From Chryseosolibacter sp964551035 (GTDB taxonomy: Bacteria; Bacteroidota; Bacteroidia; Cytophagales; Cyclobacteriaceae): DNA of 64,000 nucleotides. A model generated the notes under the pieces. The model was not told the origin of the DNA. It did not search any database and saw only the letters and a program-made list of their open reading frames with translations. Each line of letters opens with the position of its first letter. The first letter of the stretch is position 1. A program made the position numbers and the translations under genes. The stretch covers positions 62,001 through 126,000 of the forward strand of contig CAZKBK010000009.1 in the NCBI GenBank assembly GCA_964551035.1, given 5' to 3'. Shown here piece after piece: positions 53,762 to 62,440 of the stretch.

Positions 53762-56700
53762 TGTGGTCGGTTTCTAATTTTAACTCCTCCGGTTCTTCGT
53801 CCGGCGCAAACTCCTCGCTGAGCGGATTCTCATCTTCGTCCCGGATCAGCGCACGATTTTCTACGAGCTTGCCACAGAGGTAATACAAGCCCGGGACGGC
53901 GATCACACCCAACGCCGTACCCAGCAACATGCCGCCCAGCGACGATGCGCCAATGGTCCGGTTTCCGATCGCTCCGGGGCCGGTAGCCACCACCAACGGG
54001 ATCAATCCGGCGATGAACGCGAACGACGTCATCAGGATCGGGCGAAAGCGAACGCGTGCTCCTTCGATGGCAGCCTCATAGACCGACATTCCCTGACGGT
54101 GTTTCTGCACGGCGAACTCCACGATCAGGATGGCGTTCTTTCCCAACAACCCCACCAGCATCACGAGCCCCACCTGCGCATAGATGTCATTAGCGAGTCC
54201 CATCGCCTTGAGGAGCATGAACGACCCGAACACCCCCGCGGGCAGCGACAACACCACCGCCAGGGGAAGGATAAAACTTTCGTACTGCGCCGCCAGCACC
54301 AGGTAGACAAAAACGAGGACGATGATAAAGATCCACAGGGCCTCATTGCCCCTGGCCACCTCATCGCGCGCGAGACCTGCCCAGTCGATGTCGTAACCGC
54401 GTGGAAGGGTCTCGGCGGCCACTTCCTGGATGGCGTTGATCGCTTCGCCACTGCTGTAACCCGGCGCCGGCGATCCGTTGATGGCGGCCGACGTGTACAT
54501 GTTGTAGCGCGTGATCTCGTTGAGCCCCTGCGTTTTCCTTATCTTCATAAACGCCGAATAAGGAACCATCTCGTCCCGGTCGTTCTTCACGAACAGGTTC
54601 ATGAGATCTTCGGGCAGCCTCCTGTAATCGGGCGCGGCCTGTACGAATACCTTGTAAAAGTTTCCGAACCGGATAAAGCCAAGCTCATAGCTGCTGCCGA
54701 TCAGGATGGACAGGTTATCCATGGCTTTTCCGATGGAGACTCCCTTCTGCATGGCGGCCTGGTTGTCGACCTCCAGTTCATACTGCGGATAGTTCGCGGC
54801 GAAAAACGTGAACAGCCCGGAGAGTTCTTCGCGCTCCCGTAGCGCGCTCATGAATTCGTCATTCACTTCACCGAATGCTTTATAATCACCGCTGTTCGTT
54901 TTGTCCAGGAGGCGAAGGGCAAAGCCACCCGCCGCGCCATAGCCGGGCACGGCAGGCGGTTGAAAGAATTCGATGGTGGCACCGGGGATCTCGCGGTGCG
55001 CGATGGCCTCCAACTCTTCGATGATCTCCTGCGCGGTATGGTCGCGATCGGCCCAGTTCTCCAGGTTGATGAGACAGGTCCCCGCATTCGAACCGCGGCC
55101 TTCCGTCAGCACCTCATATCCCGCAAGGGAAGAAACGGATTGAATGCCGTCTACCTCTTCGGCAATGGCCTGAAGCTCCCGCGAGAGATCGTTCGTCCTT
55201 TCGAGGGTTGCGCCCGGCGGCGTTTGGATAATGGCGTAGATCATCCCCTGGTCCTCGGCGGGAATAAACCCCGACGGGAGTGACGTGCTCACCAGCCACA
55301 CCCCCGCGCAAAAGGCGAGTAACATTCCAAACGTCACCACGCGCCTGTTCACGATGGCCTTCAGGCCGCGGACGTACTGTCCGGTGAGTCGTTCGAACCC
55401 TGAATTGAAACCCTCGAGAAACTTCACCAGCCAGGTGCGTTTCCGCGACATGCCATGGGTGTTTTTCAACAACATCGCGCAAAGCACGGGCGTCAGCGTA
55501 AGCGCCACCAGACCCGAGATCACAATTGACGTCGCCATGGTAATGGAGAACTGCCGGTAAAAGATACCCACGGGTCCGGACATGAATGCCACCGGAACAA
55601 ACACCGCCGTCATCACCAGGGTGATGGCGATGATCGCGCCGCTGATCTCATGGACGACTTTCATGGTTGCCCGGTAGGCCGAAAGGTTTTCGTCATTCAT
55701 TTTCGCGTGGACGGCTTCCACCACGACGATCGCATTGTCGACCACGATCCCGATGGCAAGCACCAGCGCGAACAACGTGATCAGGTTGATGCTCAACCCG
55801 AAGAGCTGCATGAAGATAAACGTCCCCACCAGCGACACGGGAACGGCCAGCGTGGGAATAAGCGTTGACCGCCAGTCGCCAAGAAACAGGAACACCACCA
55901 GCGCCACCAGCACAAACGCTTCAACGAGCGTGTGGATCACCTTCTCGATAGAGGCATCCAGGAAGTTCGAGACGTCGTAGCTGATCTCGTATTCCATGCC
56001 CGGCGGAAAAGAACTTTTCCGGATCTCCTCCAGCTTGGCCTTCACCGTTGCGATCACCTCGCTGGCGTTGCTGCCGTAATTCTGCTTAACGGTGATGGCC
56101 GCGGACGGATGGCCGTCGAGGTTGGAGTAGATGTCGTAGAACTCGCTACCGAATTCCACCTCCGCCACGTCTTTTAGCCGCAGGATCTCCCCTTCGGGGT
56201 TGGCGCGGATGATCACGTTCTCGTACTGTTCGGGTTCGTTGTACCTGCCCTGGTAGGTCAGCACGTACTCCAGGGATTGGGAACGTTTTCCGTCGGCCCT
56301 TCCCAACCGCCCCGGTGAACCGATGATGCTTTGTTCTTCGAGGGCTTCCATCACTTCCTCGGTGCCCACATTGTACGCGCGCATGCGATCCGGCTTCAGC
56401 CAGATCCGCATGGCATACCGCCGGCTTCCGAGGATCCGCGTTCGCCCCACGCCCTTCAACCGCTGCAATTCGGGGAGAATGTTGACGCTGGCAAAATTGT
56501 AGAGGAATTTTTCGTCCGCATTCTTGTCCCTGCTGAAGAGGTTGACATACATGAGCATGTTGGGCTGCGAAGGGCTCACGATGATGCCTTCGCGCTGCAC
56601 CAGCGGGGGCAGCCGGTTCGTCACCTGTTCAATCCGGTTCTTGACGTTCACCACCGCAATGCTGGGATCCGTTCCCAGGTCGAACACCACCTTTATCGTC

Positions 56701-56963
56701 GCCTCGCCGGCGCTGGTTGCGTCGGAGGTCATGTACCGCATTCCCGGCGTGCCGTTGATGGACCGCTCCATGGGAATAAGCACCGACTGAACCAACACGT
56801 CGGCGCTGGCGCCGGGATACGCGATGAATACATTCACCGTAGGCGGCGCAATGGTCGGAAACTGAGAGATGGGCAACGTGTTAATGGCCAGGATGCCCAT
56901 CAACACAATGGCCACAGATATTACAATAGACAGGACGGGCCTGTGAATAAACTTGTTAAACAT
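53754..56963 (-). CDS. RND efflux pump inner membrane subunit (HAE-1/AcrB type)
   Basis: A 1069-residue, 12-helix transporter. FIHRPVLSIVISVAIVLMGI opens helix 1; LAIGIVVDNAIVVVEAVHAK in helix 4 carries the proton-relay Asp residues' region (DN, as the HAE-1 motif), and GLLGKNAILIVEFAVQKHRQ helix 10 with the conserved Lys. SQFPTIAPPTVNVFIAYPGA and GSNAGTCLINLENWADRD are porter-domain features. It expels hydrophobic compounds by proton antiport. The C-terminus is acidic (EDENPLSEEFAPDEEPEE). 23 bp after the adaptor gene. Confidence 0.96.
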   Translation of the reverse strand: MFNKFIHRPVLSIVISVAIVLMGILAINTLPISQFPTIAPPTVNVFIAYPGASADVLVQSVLIPMERSINGTPGMRYMTSDATSAGEATIKVVFDLGTDPSIAVVNVKNRIEQVTNRLPPLVQREGIIVSPSQPNMLMYVNLFSRDKNADEKFLYNFASVNILPELQRLKGVGRTRILGSRRYAMRIWLKPDRMRAYNVGTEEVMEALEEQSIIGSPGRLGRADGKRSQSLEYVLTYQGRYNEPEQYENVIIRANPEGEILRLKDVAEVEFGSEFYDIYSNLDGHPSAAITVKQNYGSNASEVIATVKAKLEEIRKSSFPPGMEYEISYDVSNFLDASIEKVIHTLVEAFVLVALVVFLFLGDWRSTLIPTLAVPVSLVGTFIFMQLFGLSINLITLFALVLAIGIVVDNAIVVVEAVHAKMNDENLSAYRATMKVVHEISGAIIAITLVMTAVFVPVAFMSGPVGIFYRQFSITMATSIVISGLVALTLTPVLCAMLLKNTHGMSRKRTWLVKFLEGFNSGFERLTGQYVRGLKAIVNRRVVTFGMLLAFCAGVWLVSTSLPSGFIPAEDQGMIYAIIQTPPGATLERTNDLSRELQAIAEEVDGIQSVSSLAGYEVLTEGRGSNAGTCLINLENWADRDHTAQEIIEELEAIAHREIPGATIEFFQPPAVPGYGAAGGFALRLLDKTNSGDYKAFGEVNDEFMSALREREELSGLFTFFAANYPQYELEVDNQAAMQKGVSIGKAMDNLSILIGSSYELGFIRFGNFYKVFVQAAPDYRRLPEDLMNLFVKNDRDEMVPYSAFMKIRKTQGLNEITRYNMYTSAAINGSPAPGYSSGEAINAIQEVAAETLPRGYDIDWAGLARDEVARGNEALWIFIIVLVFVYLVLAAQYESFILPLAVVLSLPAGVFGSFMLLKAMGLANDIYAQVGLVMLVGLLGKNAILIVEFAVQKHRQGMSVYEAAIEGARVRFRPILMTSFAFIAGLIPLVVATGPGAIGNRTIGASSLGGMLLGTALGVIAVPGLYYLCGKLVENRALIRDEDENPLSEEFAPDEEPEELKLETDHNA

Positions 56964-56986
56964 TCCAATGTCATTAGCGATTGAAA

Positions 56987-58072
56987 TTACTCTGCATAGA
57001 CCTTCAGATGGGCAATCACATCTTCCGGCGCTTCAAACTCGTAAGCGATCTTATCATCATCCCTTACCTTCCGCAGCCCTTCTAGGAGGATCTTCTCATT
57101 TCCCCTGAGTCCATCGCTAACCACGTACAGGTCTTCCAGCTCGGCGCCGATAGAAACTTCCCTGGTCTGTATGGTATTCTCTTCGTCGACGACGAATACG
57201 AATTTCTTCTCCAGGATTTCGAAGGTGGCCTTTTGAGGAATGATGAGCGCATCCTCGAGCGGCGTGCGCACCTGTATGGTCCCGGTTTCACCGTGGCGCA
57301 GCAACGCTTCCGGGTTGGGAAAGGTTGCCCGGAAGGCAATGTTTCCCGTCTCGTTGTTAAAGTCGGCCTGGATGGTTTCAACGACGCCGGCATGATCAAA
57401 CTTCCTGCCGTTGGCCATCACCAGATCAACCGTCAGCATGCTATCGCTGGCGACGTTGGTTTTGTAGTCCAGGTACGCGACCTCGGGGACGTTGAAATAA
57501 ACCCACATCTCGCTGTTGTCGGAAAGGTGCGTTAGCAACTCACCCTCCTCGACAAGACTTCCCACCCGCACATGAAGCCGGTCGATGATGCCGTCAAAGG
57601 GTGCGCGAATATCCGTAAACTGAAGGTGCACTTCCGCCAGGGCGAGCTCGGCCTTCGCTTTGTCCAGTCTTGCCTTCGCCATCGCCAATTCATTCGGCGC
57701 CACGATGTTACTGTCGGCAAGCTGCTTGGTGCTCCGGTACTCGATGTCGGCGAAGTTTACTTCCGCCTGCGCGGCGCGGAGTTCCGCTTCGTAGAGGCGC
57801 GGCATGATCTGGAACAAGCGCTGCCCGGCGCGTACGAACTCCCCCTCATCGACATAGATCTTTTGCAGGTATCCTTTTTCAAGGGCCCGTACTTCAATGT
57901 GGCGTATCGAATGTATCTGACACACATACTCCCTGGTGGTGGACGTGTCCATCCGCAGCGGATTCGTCACCCGGAAGCTTGCCTCCTGCTCGTGGTGTTC
58001 GGCTTGCCCCGACCTGCAACTGACCTCACACAGGAGGGCACAGAAGCTCATGACCATGAGAATCGTTTTCAT
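56987..58072 (-). CDS. RND efflux periplasmic adaptor (membrane fusion protein)
   Basis: A 361-residue lipoprotein-type adaptor: signal peptide with LCEVSC (Cys 19), lipoyl half motif GYLQKIYVDEGEFVRAGQRL, a helical hairpin (AELRAAQAEVNFADIEYRST ... KARLDKAKAELALAEVHLQ), IRAPFDGIIDRLHVRVGSLV for the second lipoyl half, then beta-barrel and membrane-proximal domains. First gene of the acrA-acrB-tolC type operon; no regulator gene is adjacent. Confidence 0.95.
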   Translation of the reverse strand: MKTILMVMSFCALLCEVSCRSGQAEHHEQEASFRVTNPLRMDTSTTREYVCQIHSIRHIEVRALEKGYLQKIYVDEGEFVRAGQRLFQIMPRLYEAELRAAQAEVNFADIEYRSTKQLADSNIVAPNELAMAKARLDKAKAELALAEVHLQFTDIRAPFDGIIDRLHVRVGSLVEEGELLTHLSDNSEMWVYFNVPEVAYLDYKTNVASDSMLTVDLVMANGRKFDHAGVVETIQADFNNETGNIAFRATFPNPEALLRHGETGTIQVRTPLEDALIIPQKATFEILEKKFVFVVDEENTIQTREVSIGAELEDLYVVSDGLRGNEKILLEGLRKVRDDDKIAYEFEAPEDVIAHLKVYAE

Positions 58073-58227
58073 GTTTTGTTGCTGTTAACGCGTAATTATT
58101 TGATGATTTCTTCCTTAAGCCGTATAGCGAACCATACAATCCATCCAGCCGCCCGCAGCGGTTGAATGCGTTATTAAAAAATAGTGCGTAGGATCAGGCG
58201 GAACGTCGCCTGGAGCGCATTAAAGGA

Positions 58228-58659
58228 TCAGATCCTGAGTACGCGAAGGAGAATATGCAGTCCGGATGGCTTCCCGGACGACTGCGGTTCACTGTAAACC
58301 TGTACCCGGCGCGCATAAAGATCGCCGGAATGACGAGTGGGAAAGACGAGGAAAAATAACGGGCTCTGTCCGGACTTTTTCCGGAACACTGAAGACGCTT
58401 GCTGCTCGTTCTGCAATTCGACGACCTCGGCAAGGTGCAGTCTCAGCGTGTGGTTGGTCCGCCGTGATTGCGCGGAGCCGGCCACGAGGGCCTCCATGGC
58501 CGTGTCTGTCCGGGCGCAGTCACCATCGGTGGTTTCAGCAGGAATGCCCGGCGACGCAGGCACAATCCACTCGGTGGCCTCATGACCGAAAGCCCCGCCC
58601 GCCGCGTCGACCGCGACAAGGCATAGTGCAAAAAGCAATCCGGTCAGGAACTTCCCCAT
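58228..58659 (-). CDS. Small secreted protein of unknown function
   Basis: A frame of 143 residues starting MGKFLTGLLFALCLVAVDAA, a convincing signal peptide, followed by a hydrophilic region and a more hydrophobic C-terminus (GQSPLFFLVFPTRHS; LHILLRVLRI). I do not recognise it. It precedes the efflux operon in the same direction with 155 bp between, as do small metal- or efflux-associated exported proteins in some Bacteroidota, but no Cys/His metal motif stands out. Confidence 0.5.
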   Translation of the reverse strand: MGKFLTGLLFALCLVAVDAAGGAFGHEATEWIVPASPGIPAETTDGDCARTDTAMEALVAGSAQSRRTNHTLRLHLAEVVELQNEQQASSVFRKKSGQSPLFFLVFPTRHSGDLYARRVQVYSEPQSSGKPSGLHILLRVLRI

Positions 58660-58811
58660 GGGCCGCAAAGCTATGGAAACGTTCGTTCACAGGCAAGCCT
58701 GTCCAGGATTAATAATGCAGGCAACGATTGCGACGGCTGTGGGAATGGGATTAAAGAGGTGTTAAGAAATTTGGTGGCGTTGGCCGGTACATGGATTACC
58801 CTTTCCGTGTT

Positions 58812-58883
58812 AAGCTATGCTCATCCGCGTTGTGTACGGGGTTATGAAAATTGTTGCGGGATCAATAGACCCACAACGATTAG
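58812..58883 (-). pseudogene. Distal fragment of the interrupted small-peptide gene copy
   Basis: 72 bp nearly identical to 62216-62286, in the same orientation, with one extra A that shifts the frame. It carries the LIVVGLLIPQQF part of the 64-residue peptide. It ends at TAG (58881-58883), exactly where its partner fragment 61053-61209 resumes. Confidence 0.8.
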
Positions 58884-59053
58884 CTAAAATTAAAGAAAGA
58901 TATAAAGGTTTCGCTCAGCACTATTTTCGAGTCATGCGGTAAAGCGAAAAATAAAAAGGCCGGCCTAATCTGGATGTGAAGTGATGAGGTTTGTTGGTAA
59001 TGGCAAGGTTTTTACATTCGATATTGTTCTCGCCCAATGTTTTATTTTAATTT

Positions 59054-59142
59054 CTGTAAACCGTTCTTCTTACTGCTTCGGGAAAGTGTCATCGTATCTA
59101 TAGAGATAAGAGACGGGAAGTGTAAAGAAGAACGGTTTACAG
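59054..59142. repeat. Perfect 18-bp inverted repeat in AT-rich gene-free DNA
   Basis: CTGTAAACCGTTCTTCTT (59054-59071) and AAGAAGAACGGTTTACAG (59125-59142) are perfect arms with 53 bases between, which contain TATCTATAGAGATA. Either a structured RNA, a regulatory palindrome or ends of a tiny element. Confidence 0.75.
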
Positions 59143-59192
59143 TAAATACTATTAAGTTCACATAGTCTAAAGAGCTATTTTCATTTCCATTT

Positions 59193-59230
59193 TCTTCCCG
59201 CTTTGCTTGGTCAGGCAATTGGCGGGAAGA
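59193..59230. terminator. Stem-loop near the insertion left side
   Basis: TCTTCCCGC (59193-59201) and GCGGGAAGA (59222-59230) pair perfectly around a 20-base loop. No U-tract on either strand. The rest of 58884-59434 shows no gene. Confidence 0.35.
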
Positions 59231-59434
59231 GAAACGGGACTAAACAATCACCTGAGAGAAATTCATAGCTATATTCAAAACTAACTGCTCATTTCAGATC
59301 AGTTACCGAACTACCGGGCCGGTCGGCAGCTCTCCAAAGGAATGCCGCCAGCCGGCTCACCGACCGATGCTGACGTGGCCGATGGGCCCTGCGTTCCGAA
59401 GCGCCCCACGGTCGCGACCTGATCAGTCGACGGG

Positions 59435-60241
59435 TTACTGGTTGAAGAACGTCGTCAGTACACGGGCCATGAGTTCGGGGGCGACGACGTGTCCCTGCCC
59501 GTCGAGCGTCTGTCGTTCGGTCTGGGGGGTGGCAGCGGCTATCGCTTTCGCGGCGCGGTCGAAGAAGTCGGTCGGGAGGCCCGCCAGCTGGGGCTGAGTG
59601 ATCGGACCCTCGGTGGTCACCAGGACCGATTGAGTGATGCGGGCAAGTCGGTTCGTGGGGATCTTGTAGTCATTGAGGACCACGGCGTCCTTGACGAGCG
59701 TGTGGGCGAGCGCGACGGACGAGGCCCAGATCGGGTGCTGTTTGCTAGCCGCGATGTCCGCGTCGGGTCCGCCGGTAAGCCTCATGAACAGTTCCAGGAG
59801 TTCCTCGTCCCGGCCGGCTTTGTATGCCTCGTGGGTGTCCGCGAGGTACTGGTTGAAACTCGGCCGCAGGTCGTCCCCGATCGCGTACGGCACATCCCAC
59901 ACCGCGATCTTGTCGATCGCCGAACCTGCCGCTGCTGCCTCCAGCGCGAGGGCGCCGCCAGATGAGGCGCCGTACACGTGAACTGAGCCGCCGGCTGTCG
60001 CAATCAGCGCGTCGAGATCTTCCACCTCCCGCGCCACGGCGTACGGCGGTGTATTGCCGCTGGCGCCCCGGCCGCGTCGTGCGTAATTGTAGACCGTGAA
60101 ATGGTTGGCAAGGAGCCGGGCCAGCGGCGCGTTCTCAGCGCCGTCGTCTAGGGTGCCGCCGACGAGGATCACCGCCGGGCCAGTGCCTTTCCGGTCGTAG
60201 GCGATCCTCGTACCGTCGGCGGACGTCACACGAAGTGTCAT
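59435..60241 (-). CDS. Alpha/beta hydrolase, apparently acquired from a high-GC organism
   Basis: A 268-residue alpha/beta hydrolase starting MTLRVTSADGTRIAYDRKG. The oxyanion strand AVILVGGTLDD, nucleophile elbow VYGASSGGALALEAAAAG (Ser in GASSG) and C-terminal DGQGHVVAPELMARVL (His) are the catalytic features. Ester or C-C hydrolase activity is likely, substrate unknown. Codons are strongly G/C at third positions, unlike the AT-rich flanks, and the Ala/Asp/Arg-rich protein looks actinobacterial. It sits inside the putative insertion. A TTG 12 codons upstream is in frame; ATG 60241 preceded by GAACGAG is preferred. Confidence 0.88.
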   Translation of the reverse strand: MTLRVTSADGTRIAYDRKGTGPAVILVGGTLDDGAENAPLARLLANHFTVYNYARRGRGASGNTPPYAVAREVEDLDALIATAGGSVHVYGASSGGALALEAAAAGSAIDKIAVWDVPYAIGDDLRPSFNQYLADTHEAYKAGRDEELLELFMRLTGGPDADIAASKQHPIWASSVALAHTLVKDAVVLNDYKIPTNRLARITQSVLVTTEGPITQPQLAGLPTDFFDRAAKAIAAATPQTERQTLDGQGHVVAPELMARVLTTFFNQ

Positions 60242-60317
60242 CTCGTTCACTGCTTCTCTGTTGTGATTTGCTTTCAAATTATGGTGTAGCTTCGGTTACC
60301 AACAACTAAAGGCATCA

Positions 60318-60700
60318 CTATACTGAGTTGAGTGTGCTTTGCCTGCACACAGCAAGATGTATAATTGTGCACAACTTTGCCCCGCGCCTAAAAACGACCA
60401 TCGCTTTGCATTTTCTATCAGAAGCATTACTTGGCCTATTCCTTTTGGAAACGATACTTTGCTCGTAAGCCATTTCCATAAATTTCCTGGCATCAATATT
60501 AAACATCGAAGCTAATTTTTGCAATTCGGATAACTTAAATATTGAGGGTCATGGATAGCCCTGTCAAAACGATTGAAGTTTATCCCTAGGTCCTTATAGA
60601 CTGTAGTTTTCGGAATAAAATGGAAAATATCACGTATAGTAGTGATATGCCCGGCGTCAATAAGAACCTTGATTGTACCATATCGAGGATCTGACGTCAT
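60318..60700 (-). pseudogene. Frameshifted small protein partnered with an XRE gene
   Basis: MTSDPRYGTIKVLIDAGHI begins at 60700 and IFHFIPKTTVYKDLGINFNR follows; after HDPQYLS the sense continues in another frame as SELQKLASMFNIDARKFMEM to about 60318. One missing T near 60531 (AGTTA for AGTTTA) explains the break. Proteins with (R)YGT.K.LI..G....... IP....A.DLGIN are common in Bacteroidota beside XRE genes. Its start overlaps the XRE stop by ATGA. A sequencing error in a T run is possible. Confidence 0.65.
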
Positions 60701-60953
60701 TTCATTTCATATTCGTCTTCTACACTAATTAATAATTTCCAACAAGGTACTTGAAGTGCAGTCGCAAGTGTCGACAAGGTGTTCAAGGTGACGTTAGCCT
60801 GCCCATTTTCCATTCTGCAGATCATGCCATTATCTATGCCGCAAAGGCTGTATAGTGCGCGGCGTTGGCATAAACCCTTTTGGTTCCTGTATTTTCGAAG
60901 ATTGGTACCGAAAATTGTATAAAGTGCAATGTTTTGGATAATTCGGTCGCCAT
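60697..60953 (-). pseudogene. Frameshifted XRE-family helix-turn-helix regulator
   Basis: An intact HTH_3 sequence is readable: FGTNLRKYRNQKGLCQRRAL, then YSLCGIDNGMICRMENGQAN, VTLNTLSTLATALQVPCWKL, ending MK stop at 60697. The natural start MATELSKTLHFIQ (ATG 60953) is in a different frame; one T missing near 60912 (TTTT for TTTTT) would join FIQF to FGTNLRK. It ends by ATGA overlap with the next gene, so both were one operon. Confidence 0.65.
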
Positions 60954-61052
60954 TGTGCCACTTTCTGTGTGTTTTATAACTCGCGTTGTAAAAAATTAAT
61001 CAACGCGATGGCAGGCAAACGCATAGAAACAATGGATCTCAGACAATTAGTT

Positions 61053-61209
61053 TAGAATCGAGATCCCAAGTCCTGCTATCCTTCCTTTCGAAATGTACTT
61101 CATGTCGCGGAATCATCAACGGCAGTCTTGAACCTTTTGAGCCCGGCTGGTCTGAAAGAATGCGGTTCTTCCTTATATCTTCGTTTCTATTAACCAATGG
61201 TGGCCGAAC
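61053..61209 (-). pseudogene. Duplicated fragment: VOC gene end plus start of the small-peptide gene
   Basis: 157 bp nearly identical to 62284-62440. It contains the last 12 or so codons of a VOC-type gene (PPLVNRNED side), the spacer, and the first 17 codons (MKYISKGRIAGLGISI) of the peptide gene, start 61103. The peptide gene is cut by the insertion after TAG. Confidence 0.85.
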
Positions 61210-61223
61210 CCTTTTCATAGTCC

Positions 61224-61685
61224 TTAATGGTTTTGTTTGGTGAAATGGTAAAATATAGCATCAGAACTATAATCTTTAATAATTAGCGTGTCGTTACGAA
61301 TTTCGACCGCAACGTAATTGAGAGGGACACCCGACCTATCATAAAATTTCATAACGTGTGTTAACCCGGCATATCCATCCGTTTCACGATACCACTCAAT
61401 AGTCGTATCTGCAACGACGTCGTTATCGTATGTCTGCCTGATCCTGTCTTCACTATCGCTACTGAACTCCCAGTAAGCGTTTTCGTAATAATGAATCATA
61501 TTAGCAATAAACCCTCCCTTTCCGTAGTGCAGTTGCCAATTACCTTGTAAATAATGTCTTATTGTATCGACTGGCTTGTCATATAGGGTCACATTTAGAA
61601 CAGGCATATGTGCTTCTTTTTTGCAACAAACTAACCCATAAAGAAAAACGGTGGAAATTGTAAGCACTACTGCTAGCCTTTTCAT
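61224..61685 (-). CDS. Putative lipoprotein, unknown function
   Basis: A 153-residue protein starting MKRLAVVLTISTVFLYGLVC, lipobox GLVC then C-K-K, a typical lipoprotein N-terminus. The mature part has many aromatic and charged residues (YLQGNWQLHYGKGGFIAN, YWEFSSDSEDRIRQTYD, DTLIIKDYSSDAIFYHF), like a lipocalin-type beta barrel with GNWQLHYGKGG as the possible opening strand, but assignment is uncertain. An upstream extension to 61769 is unlikely. Confidence 0.65.
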   Translation of the reverse strand: MKRLAVVLTISTVFLYGLVCCKKEAHMPVLNVTLYDKPVDTIRHYLQGNWQLHYGKGGFIANMIHYYENAYWEFSSDSEDRIRQTYDNDVVADTTIEWYRETDGYAGLTHVMKFYDRSGVPLNYVAVEIRNDTLIIKDYSSDAIFYHFTKQNH

Positions 61686-61879
61686 AATCGGTGGTGTTTC
61701 AACGAGTTTCCATCGTCCCACACAAGTTCCCATATGTGCATTGCATCGACGTAAACGAGCAATCTGCAAAGTTTACGGATCTGTAACGCAACAGATGAGG
61801 CTCGTTTTTTCCACAACTGCACAAGATAAACCATGGCATGAAAACTAAAACGTACGAAGTTAGACTACTCATTACGATT

Positions 61880-62105
61880 CTATCTTATGCGTTGATATAC
61901 GGTATCCGGATTCATTGCCGGGTCAACCGAAAGTAACCTTAGCTTATTGGCGCTGACAAAGTCATACTGATAAGACTCAATATTCACCTAGCTATCCCTA
62001 GTAATCTGGTCAATATCGAGGTGCCTTATAAGTAACAGCGCGTCAAAATCCCAAAGGGAATCGGAATCAGAAGACCAATACTTACCGTATGAAAAATCAT
62101 TTTAT
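61880..62105 (-). pseudogene. Degenerate gene remnant
   Basis: The minus strand reads DFSYGKYWSSDSDSLWDFD, LLLIRHLDIDQITRDS, an in-frame TAG, then VNIESYQYDFVSANKLRLLS and VDPAMNPDTVYQRIR before a stop. Upstream the sense jumps frames at least twice. The codon pattern is coding-like but broken. I do not recognise the family. The rest of 61686-62139 shows nothing else. Confidence 0.45.
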
Positions 62106-62139
62106 CACTATAATCAAATAGACACTATCCGACCTAAAT

Positions 62140-62334
62140 TCACGATAAGAAGCGTATAGGGCCAAAGGCATTTCCGACTTTCCCCAGGGATGAAACCAAA
62201 AAGGATTCTGAATTGAAGCTATGCTCATCGGCGTTGTCTACGGGGTTATCAAATTGTTGAGGGATCAATAGCCCCACAACGATTAGAATCGAGATCCCAA
62301 GTCCTGCTATCCTTCCTTTCGAAATGTACTTCAT
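62140..62334 (-). CDS. Small membrane-anchored or secreted peptide
   Basis: A 64-residue protein: MKYISKGRIAGLGISILIVV, with one hydrophobic helix (residues 10-25), then a polar tail (DNPVDNADEHSFNSE). It lies 69 bp downstream of the VOC gene in the same direction. A second, disrupted copy of its front and middle exists at 61053-61103 and 58812-58883; the frame has been lost there. Unknown function. Confidence 0.55.
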   Translation of the reverse strand: MKYISKGRIAGLGISILIVVGLLIPQQFDNPVDNADEHSFNSESFLVSSLGKVGNAFGPIRFLS

Positions 62335-62440
62335 GTCACGGAATCATCACGGGCAGTCTTGAACCTTTTGAGCCCTGCAGGTCTGAAAGAATTCTCTCCT
62401 GCCTTATATCTTCGTTTCTATTAACCAATGGTGGCCGAAC
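62216..62440. repeat. Intact source copy of the duplicated 225-bp segment
   Basis: Covers the last codons of the VOC gene, the spacer and the first two-thirds of the small-peptide gene. The left part matches 58812-58883, the right part 61053-61209; both partial copies are in the same orientation. Confidence 0.85.

Larger units (their letters stand above)
58884..61052. mobile_element. Putative 2.2-kb insertion, no transposase seen
   Basis: The sequences on its two sides, joined, reproduce 62216-62440, and TAG is present at both junctions (58881-58883, 61053-61055) but once in the intact copy. The insert contains stem-loops, a GC-rich hydrolase gene and an XRE gene pair. No terminal inverted repeats or recombinase were found, so the mechanism is open: a non-autonomous element or illegitimate recombination at TAG. 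Confidence 0.6.

Noticed and set aside
60707..60953. Toxin-antitoxin system
   Set aside because: The XRE protein could be an antitoxin, but the partner resembles a DNA-binding-associated family rather than a toxin, and both are frameshifted; no toxin fold is visible.
58884..61052. Insertion sequence or integrative element with its own recombinase
   Set aside because: No transposase, integrase or terminal inverted repeats could be found; kept only as an insertion of unknown type.
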